Shown: positions 41,453 to 51,201 of the stretch, piece after piece
Numbering within the stretch: position 1 is the stretch's first letter
How the letters are laid out: every line of letters begins with the position of its first letter
Assembly: GCA_000504625.1 (NCBI GenBank)
Contig: AZHR01000004.1
Coordinates: 19,494 to 83,493, forward strand
Origin: an alpha proteobacterium SCGC AAA240-E13
GTDB lineage: Bacteria; Pseudomonadota; Alphaproteobacteria; Pelagibacterales; Pelagibacteraceae
Length of the DNA stretch: 64,000 bases
Direction of reading: 5' to 3'
Position numbers and translations under genes: made by a program
Notes under the pieces: generated by a model
What the model saw: only the letters and a program-made list of their open reading frames with translations
Told to the model about the DNA's origin: nothing
Database searches by the model: none

Positions 41453-42127
41453 ATGAAAGAACTTACCCTTATAATTCCTGCAAAAAATGAGGCTGAATGC
41501 ATACCAACAGTTTTAAATGAATTAAAAAATTTTGATTGCAAAAAAATTATTATTATTCCTAAAACTGACTTAAATACACAAAACGCCGCAAAAAAGTTTG
41601 ATTGTAAAATTTTTATACAAGACCAAGATAACGATGGATTTGGTGGAGCTTTAATACGAGGTATTAAAGAAGTCGAAACTAACTATCTATGTATATTTAA
41701 TGCCGATGGTTCATTTAATCCAAAATATCTTAAAGGTATGCTTAATGAGTTATCAAACAACTGCGATTTTATATTTAATAGTAGATATGAAAATGATGGA
41801 GGAAGTGATGATGATACTTTGTTGACTTACATTGGCAATAAAGTATTTACATTTATTTGTAATTTATTGTTTAGACTAAATATTTCTGATGTATTATTTA
41901 CTTTTGTTATGGGTAAAACCTCAGCTTTTAAATCTCTGAACCTTAAAAGGAATGATTTTACATTTTGTATTGAATTACCGGTCTTAGCTAAGTTGAAAAA
42001 GTATAAACTAATTTCAAAACCTAGTTTTGAGAGATCAAGATTGTCAGGTAAAAAAAAAGTAAATGAAATTAAAGATGGATTTTTAATATTATTATGTATA
42101 TTGACAATGTTTATACTTAGAAAATGA
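41453..42127 (+). CDS. Glycosyltransferase family 2, dolichol-phosphate-sugar synthase-like
   Basis: 224 residues with LTLIIPAKNEAECIPTVLNE and the DXD-type IFNADGSFNPKYL near residue 80, as in DPM1/DpgS enzymes that load a sugar onto a polyprenyl phosphate. GNKVFTFICNLLFRLNISDV is the amphipathic patch of that group. The usual C-terminal four-helix membrane domain is reduced to one hydrophobic end (LILLCILTMFIL). Its product would be a lipid-linked donor for the GT-C proteins nearby. The stop overlaps gmd by 4 bp (ATGA). Confidence 0.82.
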   Translation: MKELTLIIPAKNEAECIPTVLNELKNFDCKKIIIIPKTDLNTQNAAKKFDCKIFIQDQDNDGFGGALIRGIKEVETNYLCIFNADGSFNPKYLKGMLNELSNNCDFIFNSRYENDGGSDDDTLLTYIGNKVFTFICNLLFRLNISDVLFTFVMGKTSAFKSLNLKRNDFTFCIELPVLAKLKKYKLISKPSFERSRLSGKKKVNEIKDGFLILLCILTMFILRK

Positions 42128-43188
42128 AAAATAAGATTGCTCTAATAACTGGAATTACTGGTCAAGATGGATCATATTTAGCGGAACTTTTATTAAAAAA
42201 AAAATATAAGGTACATGGAATAATTAGAAAATCTTCATCTTTTAATACTAAAAGAATAGATCATCTTTACATTGATCCTCACAACAGAACTAATTTTTTT
42301 TTACATTATGGAGATCTTACAGATAGTAATAGCATTTATAATTTAATTCATAATATTAAACCAAACGAAATTTACAATTTAGGTGCGCAAAGTCATGTTG
42401 GAGTTTCTTTTGAAAATCCTGAATACACCGCTGAAGTTACAGGAATAGGAACTCTAAGAGTTTTAGAAGCTATAAGATTTTTGAAAATGAAAAATATTAA
42501 ATTTTATCAAGCCAGTACTTCGGAATTATTTGGTGAAAAAGATAATAATATTTTTTTTGATGAAAAATCAAAATTTCATCCTAAGTCTCCTTATGGAGTA
42601 GCAAAATTATATTCTTATTGGATAACCTCAGTATATAGGGAGGCCTACGGCTTATATGCGTGTAATGGAATTTTATTTAACCACGAAAGTCCTAGAAGAG
42701 GAGAAACATTTGTAACAAGAAAAATCACCAGGTTTCTTACAAGAAAAAAACTTGGTTCAAATGAAATACTTTATTTAGGTAATTTAAATGCAAAAAGAGA
42801 TTGGGGTCATGCCAAAGATTACGTAGAAATGCAATGGAGAATTTTGCAACAAAAAAAACCCGAAGACTACGTTATTGCAACTGGAAAAACTCACACAGTA
42901 CGTGAATTTATTAATACTGTAGGAAAATTATTGAATATGAAAATATATTGGATTGGAAAAGGGTTAAAAGAAACTGGATATATCTACGAACACAATAGAA
43001 ATAAAACAATTATTAAAATAGACAAAAAATACTTCAGGCCGAATGAGGTTCACTATTTAAGAGGAAATGCAAAAAAAGCTCATAAAAAATTAAATTTCAA
43101 ACCAAAATATTCTTTTTCTAATCTCGTCAACGATATGGTAAATGAAGATTTATTTTTGGCTCAAGAAGAACTAAGTAAAAAATATTAA
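42124..43188 (+). CDS. gmd: GDP-mannose 4,6-dehydratase
   Basis: Makes GDP-4-keto-6-deoxymannose from GDP-mannose. LITGITGQDGSYLAELLL (NADP site, residues 8-25), GIIRKSSSFNTKRIDHLY, NLGAQSHVGVSFENPEYTAE and QASTSELFG (near residue 133) are all signature motifs. The catalytic YGVAKLYSYW (Tyr-Lys) follows. Length 354 is normal. Its usual partner, GDP-fucose synthase, is not adjacent but 19 kb away at 61955, still inside the island. GDP-fucose (or GDP-rhamnose or perosamine if other enzymes act) is the expected product. Confidence 0.95.
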   Translation: MKNKIALITGITGQDGSYLAELLLKKKYKVHGIIRKSSSFNTKRIDHLYIDPHNRTNFFLHYGDLTDSNSIYNLIHNIKPNEIYNLGAQSHVGVSFENPEYTAEVTGIGTLRVLEAIRFLKMKNIKFYQASTSELFGEKDNNIFFDEKSKFHPKSPYGVAKLYSYWITSVYREAYGLYACNGILFNHESPRRGETFVTRKITRFLTRKKLGSNEILYLGNLNAKRDWGHAKDYVEMQWRILQQKKPEDYVIATGKTHTVREFINTVGKLLNMKIYWIGKGLKETGYIYEHNRNKTIIKIDKKYFRPNEVHYLRGNAKKAHKKLNFKPKYSFSNLVNDMVNEDLFLAQEELSKKY

Positions 43189-43196
43189 TATATTGA

Positions 43197-44234
43197 ATGA
43201 ATATAATAGGAACTGTTATTTCTGTTCTTTTTATTACAATAATAATAAATTTTGTATTTAAAAAATATAATATACTAATTGATCAAACAAATTTATCAAA
43301 TCATAAAAGCTTCGTTAATGAAAATAAAATTGTGCCTCTTTCGGGAGGATTGATTTTTTTTTTAGCACTGGTTTTTTTTTTACCGGAAAATTATAAACAT
43401 TTTAATATATTAATATTATTTATTTTTATAACAGGTTTATTATCTGATTTAAATATTTTACATTCTCCAACTTTTAGAATCATATTTCAAACAATCATAA
43501 TTGTGATATACTTGCTGTTATTTGATAATTTCGTATCCTCAATTAGAGTAGATTTTTTTGATAATTTATTAAATATTTTTTTTATCAAATTATTTTTTAC
43601 TTCATTTTGTATATTAATTTTAATTAACGGAACTAATTTTATAGATGGAGTTAATACTTTAGTTGTTGGATACTTTATTTTGGTTTTTTCTAATATACTT
43701 TATTTATCTGAGATCAATAACCTTAATTTGGATAAGACATTAGTGTACACATCTTTAATTGCTTTATCGGTTATATATGTATTCAATTTATTTGGGAAAA
43801 TGTTCTTAGGTGATGGAGGATCATATTTAATTAGTTTTATTGCTGGAGTAATATTAATAAAGTTTTCCAATGACAACTACTTGGTTTCACCATACTATAT
43901 TATTACTTTATTATGGTATCCAGCTTACGAAAATCTATTCTCAATAATAAGAAAAAAAATTTTAAATAAATCTCCATCAACACCTGATAATGAGCATTTG
44001 CACCAGCTTATGTACTTATATTTTAAAAAATCATTTGATATTAGCAAAAATTTTTCCAATCTTCTATCAGGCATTTTAATTTGCTTGTATAATTTGTGTT
44101 ACTTTTTTATTATTTTTGATAACTTCAATCGCACAAAAACATTAGTATTTTTTATTATTTCCAGTGTATTTATTTACAACCTTTTATATTTTTTGTTGAA
44201 AAAAAAATTAATTAAAAATGGTAATAATGGTTAA
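43197..44234 (+). CDS. Undecaprenyl-phosphate sugar-1-phosphate transferase (WecA/MraY family)
   Basis: Membrane enzyme that starts a glycan by moving HexNAc-1-P onto undecaprenyl phosphate. About nine to ten membrane helices in 345 residues. VPLSGGLIFFLALVFFLP near residue 47, INGTNFIDGVNTLVVGYF near residue 141, LFGKMFLGDGGSYLI near residue 201 and the His-rich EHLHQLMY near residue 265 are WecA/MraY signatures. Close to WbpL-type enzymes that prefer UDP-FucNAc or UDP-QuiNAc, though specificity is not certain. It is the only initiating transferase seen in the island. Its end overlaps the next gene by 17 bp. Confidence 0.88.
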   Translation: MNIIGTVISVLFITIIINFVFKKYNILIDQTNLSNHKSFVNENKIVPLSGGLIFFLALVFFLPENYKHFNILILFIFITGLLSDLNILHSPTFRIIFQTIIIVIYLLLFDNFVSSIRVDFFDNLLNIFFIKLFFTSFCILILINGTNFIDGVNTLVVGYFILVFSNILYLSEINNLNLDKTLVYTSLIALSVIYVFNLFGKMFLGDGGSYLISFIAGVILIKFSNDNYLVSPYYIITLLWYPAYENLFSIIRKKILNKSPSTPDNEHLHQLMYLYFKKSFDISKNFSNLLSGILICLYNLCYFFIIFDNFNRTKTLVFFIISSVFIYNLLYFLLKKKLIKNGNNG

Positions 44235-45930
44235 ATTTTTTTTATTATATTTTTATTTAATATTAATTGTATCTTCGATTTTAGGTTATGGTTTTTTATT
44301 AGCAAATTTTATAAATAAAAATCTGTTAAAGTATAATTTAGGATATATCGGGATATTGGGATTATTATCTCTAGTTCTTGTATCGTACACTACAATTTTT
44401 TTTTTTAAACATGACTACATTCATAATATAATTATACACTTTATTGGTTTATTCTCTTTTGTTTTTTTTTTTCGTAAATTAAAATTAAATAAAGATTATA
44501 TTTTATTAATTATACTAATATTTATCCTAGGCTCATCATTGTTGATTCTAAAAAATCACGATGATTTTCCCTACTATCATCTAACTTTTTCACTTGGTTT
44601 AACTGAAAATAAAATCCAAATGGGATTAGGCAACTTAATGCATGGTTATAAACATCATTCATCTTTATTTTTTTTAAATTCTTTAATTTTTTTACCATAT
44701 ATTAAATTTTATCTTTTTCATTCGTTTGGTTTAATTTCATTACTTTTTACTAATTATATATGTTTAAGTTTTATAATTAATAAAAAAGAATTTAAAGATT
44801 TTAATTATATATATATTTTTTATTTATTAGTTTTTGCATATGTTAATGTTAAGTTTTATAGAATCGGCGGATATGGCACAGATATTGCTGCACAACTGAT
44901 TGTCTTAATTTTAATTCCCTTAGTTTTAATTACGATAAAAAAAAATTTAAACAAACTCGAATTCAAATGTAATATTCAATTATTAATTTTATTAGTATGC
45001 TACTTAATAACAATTAAAACGTATTTAATTGTTTATGCATTATTTTTACTTTTGATTTTAATCCTTTATCATAAGAGAAGTAACTTGATTAAACTATTTT
45101 TTGCCAGCAGAACAACAATTATTGTGCTTGTAACTTTTGTTTTATTTACATTAATAAATTTATCTTATACTGGTTGCGTAATTTATCCTTTAAAAGAAAC
45201 CTGTTTTTCAAAAAAAATTTCCTGGGCACTTAGCCAAGAAGAAGTTCAATATTTAAAAGTATGGTATGAGTTATGGTCAAAAGGAGGGGCAAGTCCTCAT
45301 CATAGAGTCGAAAACAAAAAAGAATATATAGAAGGGTTTAACTGGCTAAAAGGGTGGACGGTGGTTTATTTTTTTAATAAAGGCCTTGAAAATTTAACAC
45401 ACATATTATTTTTCACAATTTTATTTATCATAATTTTTTATCGAAATAAAAAAAAATTTCCTGAAAATATTGACAAAAATATATATAAAATATGGTTTGT
45501 TATATTAATATTGTCTGGGGAATGGTTTTATAAACACCCAACACTTCGTTACGGAGGTTATAGTTTATTAGCATCATTTATTTTTCTACCTGCAGCGATA
45601 TTTTTATCTTGTTCACTCATTAAAAAAGAGACAAAAAAAAAATTAGTTGCTGGACTAGTAATAATTACTTTACTAATTTTTAACGCAAGAAATATAAAAA
45701 GAATAAACAAAGAGATGAAAATTTATGATGCCAGCGGTTTTCCTTACTTTTATGTTCCAAAAGTTGATTTTACATCCATTGAATTAAATGAAGATATAAA
45801 TATTTATGTTCCCATTAATGAAGCTTGTTGGGCAATAAAAACTCCTTGTACAGGCGGAGCTGACGGTCTTAACACAAAAAAAATATTCGGATATAGTGTT
45901 TTTCTCAATAAAGATAAACCGAAAAAATAA
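44218..45930 (+). CDS. Polytopic membrane protein of the LIC_10190 kind
   Basis: 570 residues with about 12 hydrophobic helices. The loop KNHDDFPYYHLTFSLGLTEN (near residue 112), MHGYKHHSSLFFLNSL and FYRIGGYGTDIAAQ (near residue 217) resemble the LIC_10190 family, whose role is unknown but which occurs in O-antigen clusters. The fold is probably GT-C, using a lipid-linked sugar. The overlap with the WecA-like gene (17 bp) suggests co-expression. The C-terminus is a soluble stretch with two Cys (EACW and TPCTGG). An ATG three codons downstream is an alternative start. Confidence 0.6.
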   Translation: MVIMVKFFLLYFYLILIVSSILGYGFLLANFINKNLLKYNLGYIGILGLLSLVLVSYTTIFFFKHDYIHNIIIHFIGLFSFVFFFRKLKLNKDYILLIILIFILGSSLLILKNHDDFPYYHLTFSLGLTENKIQMGLGNLMHGYKHHSSLFFLNSLIFLPYIKFYLFHSFGLISLLFTNYICLSFIINKKEFKDFNYIYIFYLLVFAYVNVKFYRIGGYGTDIAAQLIVLILIPLVLITIKKNLNKLEFKCNIQLLILLVCYLITIKTYLIVYALFLLLILILYHKRSNLIKLFFASRTTIIVLVTFVLFTLINLSYTGCVIYPLKETCFSKKISWALSQEEVQYLKVWYELWSKGGASPHHRVENKKEYIEGFNWLKGWTVVYFFNKGLENLTHILFFTILFIIIFYRNKKKFPENIDKNIYKIWFVILILSGEWFYKHPTLRYGGYSLLASFIFLPAAIFLSCSLIKKETKKKLVAGLVIITLLIFNARNIKRINKEMKIYDASGFPYFYVPKVDFTSIELNEDINIYVPINEACWAIKTPCTGGADGLNTKKIFGYSVFLNKDKPKK

Positions 45931-45974
45931 AAAAATAAATGACTTTTGATTTAAAAAATTTATCAAAGTTATAA

Positions 45975-46742
45975 ATGAAAAAATTCAAAAAAAATCTAAA
46001 AAAAGACCATACCTCCATGATTATACCACTGTATAATGAAGAATCTAGATTAGATGACTGTTTTAGTATAATAAAAAAATTTTTTAAAAAAAAAAGGAAA
46101 ATTTTTTCTGAAATCATTTTTGTTAATGATGGAAGTACTGATCAATCAAAAAAAAAAATAACTGAATTTATAAATAAAAATAATACAAAATTCTTTAGTA
46201 CTAAAATAAAATTAGTCTCTTATACAAAAAATATTGGTAAAGGTTATGCTATTAAAAGAGGAATGCTTATTTCTAGATCGGATTGGATTTTAACGTGCGA
46301 TCTTGACATGTCGGTATTACCTAACCAGTACTTGATTTGGAAAAAAAGAAAATTAATAAAAAATATAAACTGTGCCTATATTGCATCTCGGAAGCACAAG
46401 AATTCAAAAATAAAATCTAAATTTATTAGAAGAAAATTTGGAAATATTTTAAATTTCATTCTTATTAATTTTTTCAATCTAAAAATTTCAGATACACAAT
46501 GTGGTTTTAAACTTTTTCATTCTTCTTATGCTAAAAAAATATTTAATAAAATTAAAAGTTATGACTATGTATTTGATGTAGAAACAATGTTATTGCTTAA
46601 AAAAAACAATATTAGGATTGTCGAACTACCCGTATCATGGATACATAAACCCGGAAGTAAAGTTCATTTAATAAAAGATTCGATTAAATTTTTTTTAGAT
46701 TTATTAATTTTAAAAAAAAATTTCAAAATAATAATCGATTGA
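45975..46742 (+). CDS. Glycosyltransferase family 2, dolichyl-phosphate glucosyltransferase-like
   Basis: 255 residues. TSMIIPLYNEESRLDDCFSI (from residue 13), VNDGSTDQSK and NIGKGYAIKRGMLISRSDWI precede the DXD-type LTCDLDMSV near residue 105. ISDTQCGFKLFHSSYAKKIF and DVETMLLLKK are typical of ALG5/GtrB-like enzymes that make polyprenyl-phosphate glucose. No membrane domain follows, as in ALG5-like short forms. It would provide a donor for GT-C enzymes. Next gene is convergent, 20 bp away. Confidence 0.85.
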   Translation: MKKFKKNLKKDHTSMIIPLYNEESRLDDCFSIIKKFFKKKRKIFSEIIFVNDGSTDQSKKKITEFINKNNTKFFSTKIKLVSYTKNIGKGYAIKRGMLISRSDWILTCDLDMSVLPNQYLIWKKRKLIKNINCAYIASRKHKNSKIKSKFIRRKFGNILNFILINFFNLKISDTQCGFKLFHSSYAKKIFNKIKSYDYVFDVETMLLLKKNNIRIVELPVSWIHKPGSKVHLIKDSIKFFLDLLILKKNFKIIID

Positions 46743-46762
46743 ATTTGCTACTTAAATAAAAT

Positions 46763-48895
46763 TTAATAAGTCAATATTTCCATACTTTCAACTAAAAGTC
46801 CTAATTTTCTGGCATCAGGTGATTCATATAATTCTAAAGGAGAAACAGGATTATTGATTTTAAATTTAATATAGTGAGTATTATCAGATATTAAATCTTT
46901 TTTCAGTCTCAATTCAATTGAATTTTCATTTAATTCATCAATGTTTTTCAAAGAAAATTTTTTAATAAATAAATCATTTATACTAATCTCAAAATTTATT
47001 GGTTCGTTTTTATTAACAATCAATGATCCCAATTTAATTTTAATTAAATAATCTTCATTTTCTGTATTATTAAATTTAAAAAGCAATGTTGAAATATTTC
47101 CTTCAGTCCATATACCTGGCTTAGGCGAATTAAAGTTATGTGACCATCCAAAACCGTGTACACCTTTTTTATCTTGGAATTTAAAAATATTTTTTTTTTT
47201 CTCAGATAATATCATCGGATCGTACTTACTTAATTCTTGTTTATCGAAATTTGTCATTTCATTTTTTTTATCTGCAACAACAACCCAAACATTATCTCTA
47301 AAGAAAAAACCAACATTTTTATTTTTAAATAAATATTTTAAATTTCTTAAATGATTGTTGTTATCAATTGCAAATATTGTATTTTTGTCAATTATACCTT
47401 GGTCAAATGATTTGTATAAATTCGATCTACTGATTGAAGCTATTTTTCTATTATATCTTGCATGTTTTGCGATGTCTGTACTTTTGAAAATTCTTGAAAT
47501 TAAAATTTCCTTTAAAGACATGAGCAAGTGTGTTTCGTTGTTTAGATATGTAGTTCTTAAAAACTGATTTTCCTGACTTAGTTTATTCCAAAATAAATAG
47601 TTCATTTCTTTTTTTTCAGTTTTGAATTCATTTGAGTTAAAATAATTTTTTAAACCTGGAGAAATATCAATGACTTGCAAAAAAAATAATAACGTCAAAA
47701 TATATAATGAATTTTTGGTCGAAAATTTATTGTATAATACCAATATAGATCCTAAAAATAATAAATAGTATACGGGCCAAAACAATCTACCAGAAGCTCT
47801 AACTAAACTCAGTATACCATAGATATATTTAGGTAGTTCGAATTCAAAAAGTAAATGATCAGCGAATGAAATTTTGTTGGTTAGGGCAATTAATGGAAAT
47901 AAAATAATAATAAAAAAATAAGGTCTATATTTTTTTTTTTTAAATTGGTTAAAATTAAAAAAGAAATGAAAAATACCAATTATTAAAAGAAAAATACCAC
48001 CAATCCCCAAATAATTAAATCCTTCAACTCTTTCTTGCCATTGAGAAGAAATTTCTGGCAAGAATAAAGACCAATTTATTATATTGTTTGGCGTTTGAGA
48101 AATTGGGTTAATTATACTTGCCAAATTTAATTTATAAAATCCATATCCATGTCCCAAAGCATCAGTGTATGGCACCTCAAAAAATCCAAAAACATACATT
48201 GTTATAAATAAAAAAATTAATGGAGACAATATTTGTATTATCAACTTTTTAATATTTAAATTAATTAGATGTTCATTAATAATAAATAAAAAAAATATTC
48301 CAAACAAAATCATTGTAAAATAAAAATGAGTTAATGCAGACAATAAAATTACCACTGTCCAATAAAATATTTTTTTGTATGATTCTTTTTTTGTCTCTAT
48401 ATAAAAGCCCAATAAAATAAGCCAATGCGCAGACAATGATAGATGCCATGAGATTCTATGAATAAAAATTGGAGACAATAAAAAAAATAATGATCCAATT
48501 ATTGAAAAGGTTAAATTTTTTGTATGATAATAAATAATTAAAAATGAAATATATGATTGTAAAAAAAAACAAATAAAAACCCATAAACTAAAAAAATGAA
48601 AATCACTTGGAAGAATATTGTGAAATAATTTAAATATGACAGAAAGCAATGGAATAGATGAAAAAACAATACCACTTGCTATATCCATTCCATAATTGGG
48701 ATTGCTAGCTATTGGAAATCTCCAAACATCATCCTTAAAATATTTCCAAGAAATTAAATCCGAAGTCATATCTGTACTTGATGTCAGCCAATGATGACTT
48801 GTGAAAGATATATAATCAAATCCCAAAATATATGTTGTGGCAAAAAAACTTAAAAAAATATATAGCAATAAAACTATCTTATTTTTTTCTATCAT
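46763..48895 (-). CDS. DUF6311-type multi-pass membrane protein (GT-C-like)
   Basis: 710 residues: about 10-12 membrane helices in the first 430 residues, then a soluble beta-rich C-terminal domain (about 280 residues). SSTDMTSDLISWKYFKDDVW near residue 40 has the acidic loop of GT-C enzymes, followed by PIASNPNYGMDIASGIVFSS, PIFIHRISWHLSLSAHWLIL and the loop VRASGRLFWPVYYL, the pattern of the DUF6311 family. Likely a periplasmic-side glycosyltransferase; substrate unknown. It reads opposite to its neighbours and starts 45 bp from the divergent methyltransferase gene. Confidence 0.7.
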   Translation of the reverse strand: MIEKNKIVLLLYIFLSFFATTYILGFDYISFTSHHWLTSSTDMTSDLISWKYFKDDVWRFPIASNPNYGMDIASGIVFSSIPLLSVIFKLFHNILPSDFHFFSLWVFICFFLQSYISFLIIYYHTKNLTFSIIGSLFFLLSPIFIHRISWHLSLSAHWLILLGFYIETKKESYKKIFYWTVVILLSALTHFYFTMILFGIFFLFIINEHLINLNIKKLIIQILSPLIFLFITMYVFGFFEVPYTDALGHGYGFYKLNLASIINPISQTPNNIINWSLFLPEISSQWQERVEGFNYLGIGGIFLLIIGIFHFFFNFNQFKKKKYRPYFFIIILFPLIALTNKISFADHLLFEFELPKYIYGILSLVRASGRLFWPVYYLLFLGSILVLYNKFSTKNSLYILTLLFFLQVIDISPGLKNYFNSNEFKTEKKEMNYLFWNKLSQENQFLRTTYLNNETHLLMSLKEILISRIFKSTDIAKHARYNRKIASISRSNLYKSFDQGIIDKNTIFAIDNNNHLRNLKYLFKNKNVGFFFRDNVWVVVADKKNEMTNFDKQELSKYDPMILSEKKKNIFKFQDKKGVHGFGWSHNFNSPKPGIWTEGNISTLLFKFNNTENEDYLIKIKLGSLIVNKNEPINFEISINDLFIKKFSLKNIDELNENSIELRLKKDLISDNTHYIKFKINNPVSPLELYESPDARKLGLLVESMEILTY

Positions 48896-48940
48896 ATGAA
48901 ATAACTTTACAATTATTTGAATTAATATAATTAAATCTTT

Positions 48941-49606
48941 ATGTATAAAAAAGATATATTTAAAAAACTAGACGCTAAATATAACACACATCTATATAGT
49001 GGTTTACTTGGATATGCTATGAGATACTGCCATAAACAACTTGAAAAGTTTAATGGAAAGAAAAAATATTCAAAAGTTTTAGAAATTGGTGCTGGCAGTG
49101 CTCCACACATAAGTTATTTAAAGCATGAATATGATGAATATTTTGTCGCGGAAGTTTCAAATAGTGCACTAAAATTTTATGAAGAAATGAAAAACATTAA
49201 AGCATATTCATACGATGGAGTAAATTTACCTTTCGAAAATAATTTTTTTGATAGAATAATTATCTCGCAATGTTTAGAACATGTAAATGAGCCAGAGAAA
49301 TTTTTGTTTGAAATGATGAGTAAATTAAAAGAAGGTGGCATTCTTTCGATATCTTTGCCTACGGATCCAGGAGTGTCATGGAGATTAGGTAGGTTATTCA
49401 TTAGATGTTTTATTGTAAAAAAAACATATAATGTCTCTAAAGAAGAATATGAGTACATTAATGCAACCGAACATATAAATTCGATTTTTACTTTAATTAA
49501 TTTAATAAGATACAATTTTAAAAATCAAATTGAGGAACATTACCTACCTTTTAGAATTAAATTATTGGATATAAACTTATTTTACAATGTTCATATTACA
49601 AAATGA
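48941..49606 (+). CDS. Class I SAM-dependent methyltransferase
   Basis: 221 residues. The SAM-binding motif I is KVLEIGAGSAPHISYLKHEY (near residue 45); IISQCLEHVNEPEKFLFEMM (near residue 107) is motif IV/post-I and EGGILSISLPTDPG is motif V. The group resembles UbiE/Methyltransf_11 enzymes. The second half is less conserved and may bind the acceptor. Acceptor unknown; context suggests a sugar or lipid carrier. Its stop overlaps the start of the 50-residue Tat peptide gene as ATGA. Confidence 0.82.
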   Translation: MYKKDIFKKLDAKYNTHLYSGLLGYAMRYCHKQLEKFNGKKKYSKVLEIGAGSAPHISYLKHEYDEYFVAEVSNSALKFYEEMKNIKAYSYDGVNLPFENNFFDRIIISQCLEHVNEPEKFLFEMMSKLKEGGILSISLPTDPGVSWRLGRLFIRCFIVKKTYNVSKEEYEYINATEHINSIFTLINLIRYNFKNQIEEHYLPFRIKLLDINLFYNVHITK

Positions 49607-49755
49607 AACCTTCTAGAAGAAATTTTTTTAAAACATTTTTTATATCATTATCAATTTGGCCTTTTATAAAATTTGATTTGTTTTTTCCCAATTACAAAAG
49701 GTTTAAATTAAAAAAGAAAAAAAAATTTATTTGGTATCTAAATAGTGATGATTAA
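49603..49755 (+). CDS. 50-residue protein with a twin-arginine signal
   Basis: MKPSRRNFFKTFFISLSIWP: SRRNFFK is a good match to the Tat consensus S-R-R-x-F-x-K, followed by a hydrophobic stretch of about 18 residues, then a very basic patch and a short end (FIWYLNSDD). It overlaps the methyltransferase by 4 bp (ATGA) and the GMC gene by 1 bp (TAATG), so all three are translationally linked. Membrane-bound gluconate-dehydrogenase-type GMC enzymes use a separate small subunit bearing a Tat signal; this may be a minimal version that carries the GMC enzyme across the membrane or anchors it. That role is inferred. Confidence 0.7.
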   Translation: MKPSRRNFFKTFFISLSIWPFIKFDLFFPNYKRFKLKKKKKFIWYLNSDD

Positions 49756-51164
49756 TGATTCTAAAAAAATTAGATAGTGTCAATTTAGATAATTTTCCTG
49801 TAGCTATTTTTGGAAGTGGTCCAGCTGGAATTACCACTGCATTAGAATTAGAAAAAAAAAATATAAAATGCTTGATAATAGAAGCGGGTGGTGAAAATTA
49901 CAGCGAAATTTCACAAGAATTTTATAAAGGTAAAATTATCGGAGATCAAATTACAGATTTATCAGTAAGCAGGCTAAGACAATTTGGAGGAACTTCAGGT
50001 CATTGGGGTGGTTGGTCAAAACCTATGGAGAAATACAATTTTAATCTTTGGCCTATAAAAGATAATGAGTTAAATCCATATTTGAAAAGAACTTCCGAAA
50101 TACTAAATATCAATAATAAATTCAGAAAATCATCATTGAACGAGTTTTTTAATCAAATAGAATTTCAATACTCAAATGTAAAATTTGCGGATAAATTTAA
50201 AAATCATATAAAAAATTCAAATAACATATTGCTGATCCTAAACACTCAATTATCACATTTTGTTGGTCATAATAACAATACCAAGTATGCAGTATGCATA
50301 TCTGACAAAAAAATAAAGAAAGTAAATACAAAATATTTTATTTTAGCTTGTGGTGGTATTGAAAATTCTAGACTTTTACTTTGGACAAAAAATAAAAATC
50401 AAGAGTTTATTGATAATAATTTACCTATCGGAAAATATTGGATGAATCATCCTTGGATATTGGGAGGCGTGGGAATAATTAATAAAAAAAAATTAAAAAG
50501 TAAACTTGAAAATAATTTTTTAGAATATGGCGGCCCACTTCATTTTGCAGCAAAAAAGGAGTTAATAAATAAAAAAAAAATTTTGAGTGCTGCAATTTAT
50601 ATGAATGCTAAAGAAAATACAAAAATATATAAAGAGATTATAAAAGATATCCTTTGTATAGCTCCAGAATATGGAAAAAAAATAGCAAGTATGATTTTTA
50701 AAAAAAGCCTTAAATGCGGAAATATTTTTATGAATTTAGAGGAAAATGCAAATGAAAATAATAAAATTGTTCTAGATGAAAAAAAGGATGAATTTGGAAT
50801 GCCTATGGTAAAATTATTTTATAAAAAATCTCGAGATTCACTTAAGACTGCAAAATTTTTTTTAGAAGAATTTGGAAATTTGTGCAGACAAGATGATTTG
50901 GGAAGAATTGCAATTAAAGATAGTATTTATAATTTAGAAGACTTTGACAGTATAGCTGCCCACCATCACATGGGAGGTACTAGAATGGGAATAGATAAAT
51001 TTGACTCGGTTGTAAATAAAGATTTAAAAATACATAACATTAACAATCTTTATGTTAGCGGGAGTTCGAATTTTGTAACTAGTGGTTATACGAATCCAAC
51101 TTTTACAATTGTTCAGTTGGCAATCAGACTTGCAGAAAAAATTAATGAAAGATTGCACACATAA
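49755..51164 (+). CDS. FAD-dependent GMC-family oxidoreductase
   Basis: 469 residues. The FAD-binding VAIFGSGPAGITTALELE lies at residues 16-33, followed by LRQFGGTSGHWGGWSKPME near residue 76, LACGGIENSRLLLW, and the C-terminal catalytic AAHHHMGGTRMG with the His pair, then NLYVSGSSNFVTSGYTNPT. This matches the gluconate/fructose/alcohol-dehydrogenase branch of GMC enzymes. It has no signal peptide of its own. It probably oxidises a hydroxyl of a sugar or polyol; the substrate is not known. Preceded by the 50-residue Tat protein with a TAATG overlap. Seeing it inside a glycan island suggests sugar modification. Confidence 0.85.
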   Translation: MILKKLDSVNLDNFPVAIFGSGPAGITTALELEKKNIKCLIIEAGGENYSEISQEFYKGKIIGDQITDLSVSRLRQFGGTSGHWGGWSKPMEKYNFNLWPIKDNELNPYLKRTSEILNINNKFRKSSLNEFFNQIEFQYSNVKFADKFKNHIKNSNNILLILNTQLSHFVGHNNNTKYAVCISDKKIKKVNTKYFILACGGIENSRLLLWTKNKNQEFIDNNLPIGKYWMNHPWILGGVGIINKKKLKSKLENNFLEYGGPLHFAAKKELINKKKILSAAIYMNAKENTKIYKEIIKDILCIAPEYGKKIASMIFKKSLKCGNIFMNLEENANENNKIVLDEKKDEFGMPMVKLFYKKSRDSLKTAKFFLEEFGNLCRQDDLGRIAIKDSIYNLEDFDSIAAHHHMGGTRMGIDKFDSVVNKDLKIHNINNLYVSGSSNFVTSGYTNPTFTIVQLAIRLAEKINERLHT

Positions 51165-51201
51165 ATGAGTTTGGGTATTTCAATTAAAGAAATATTTGTA
51201 A

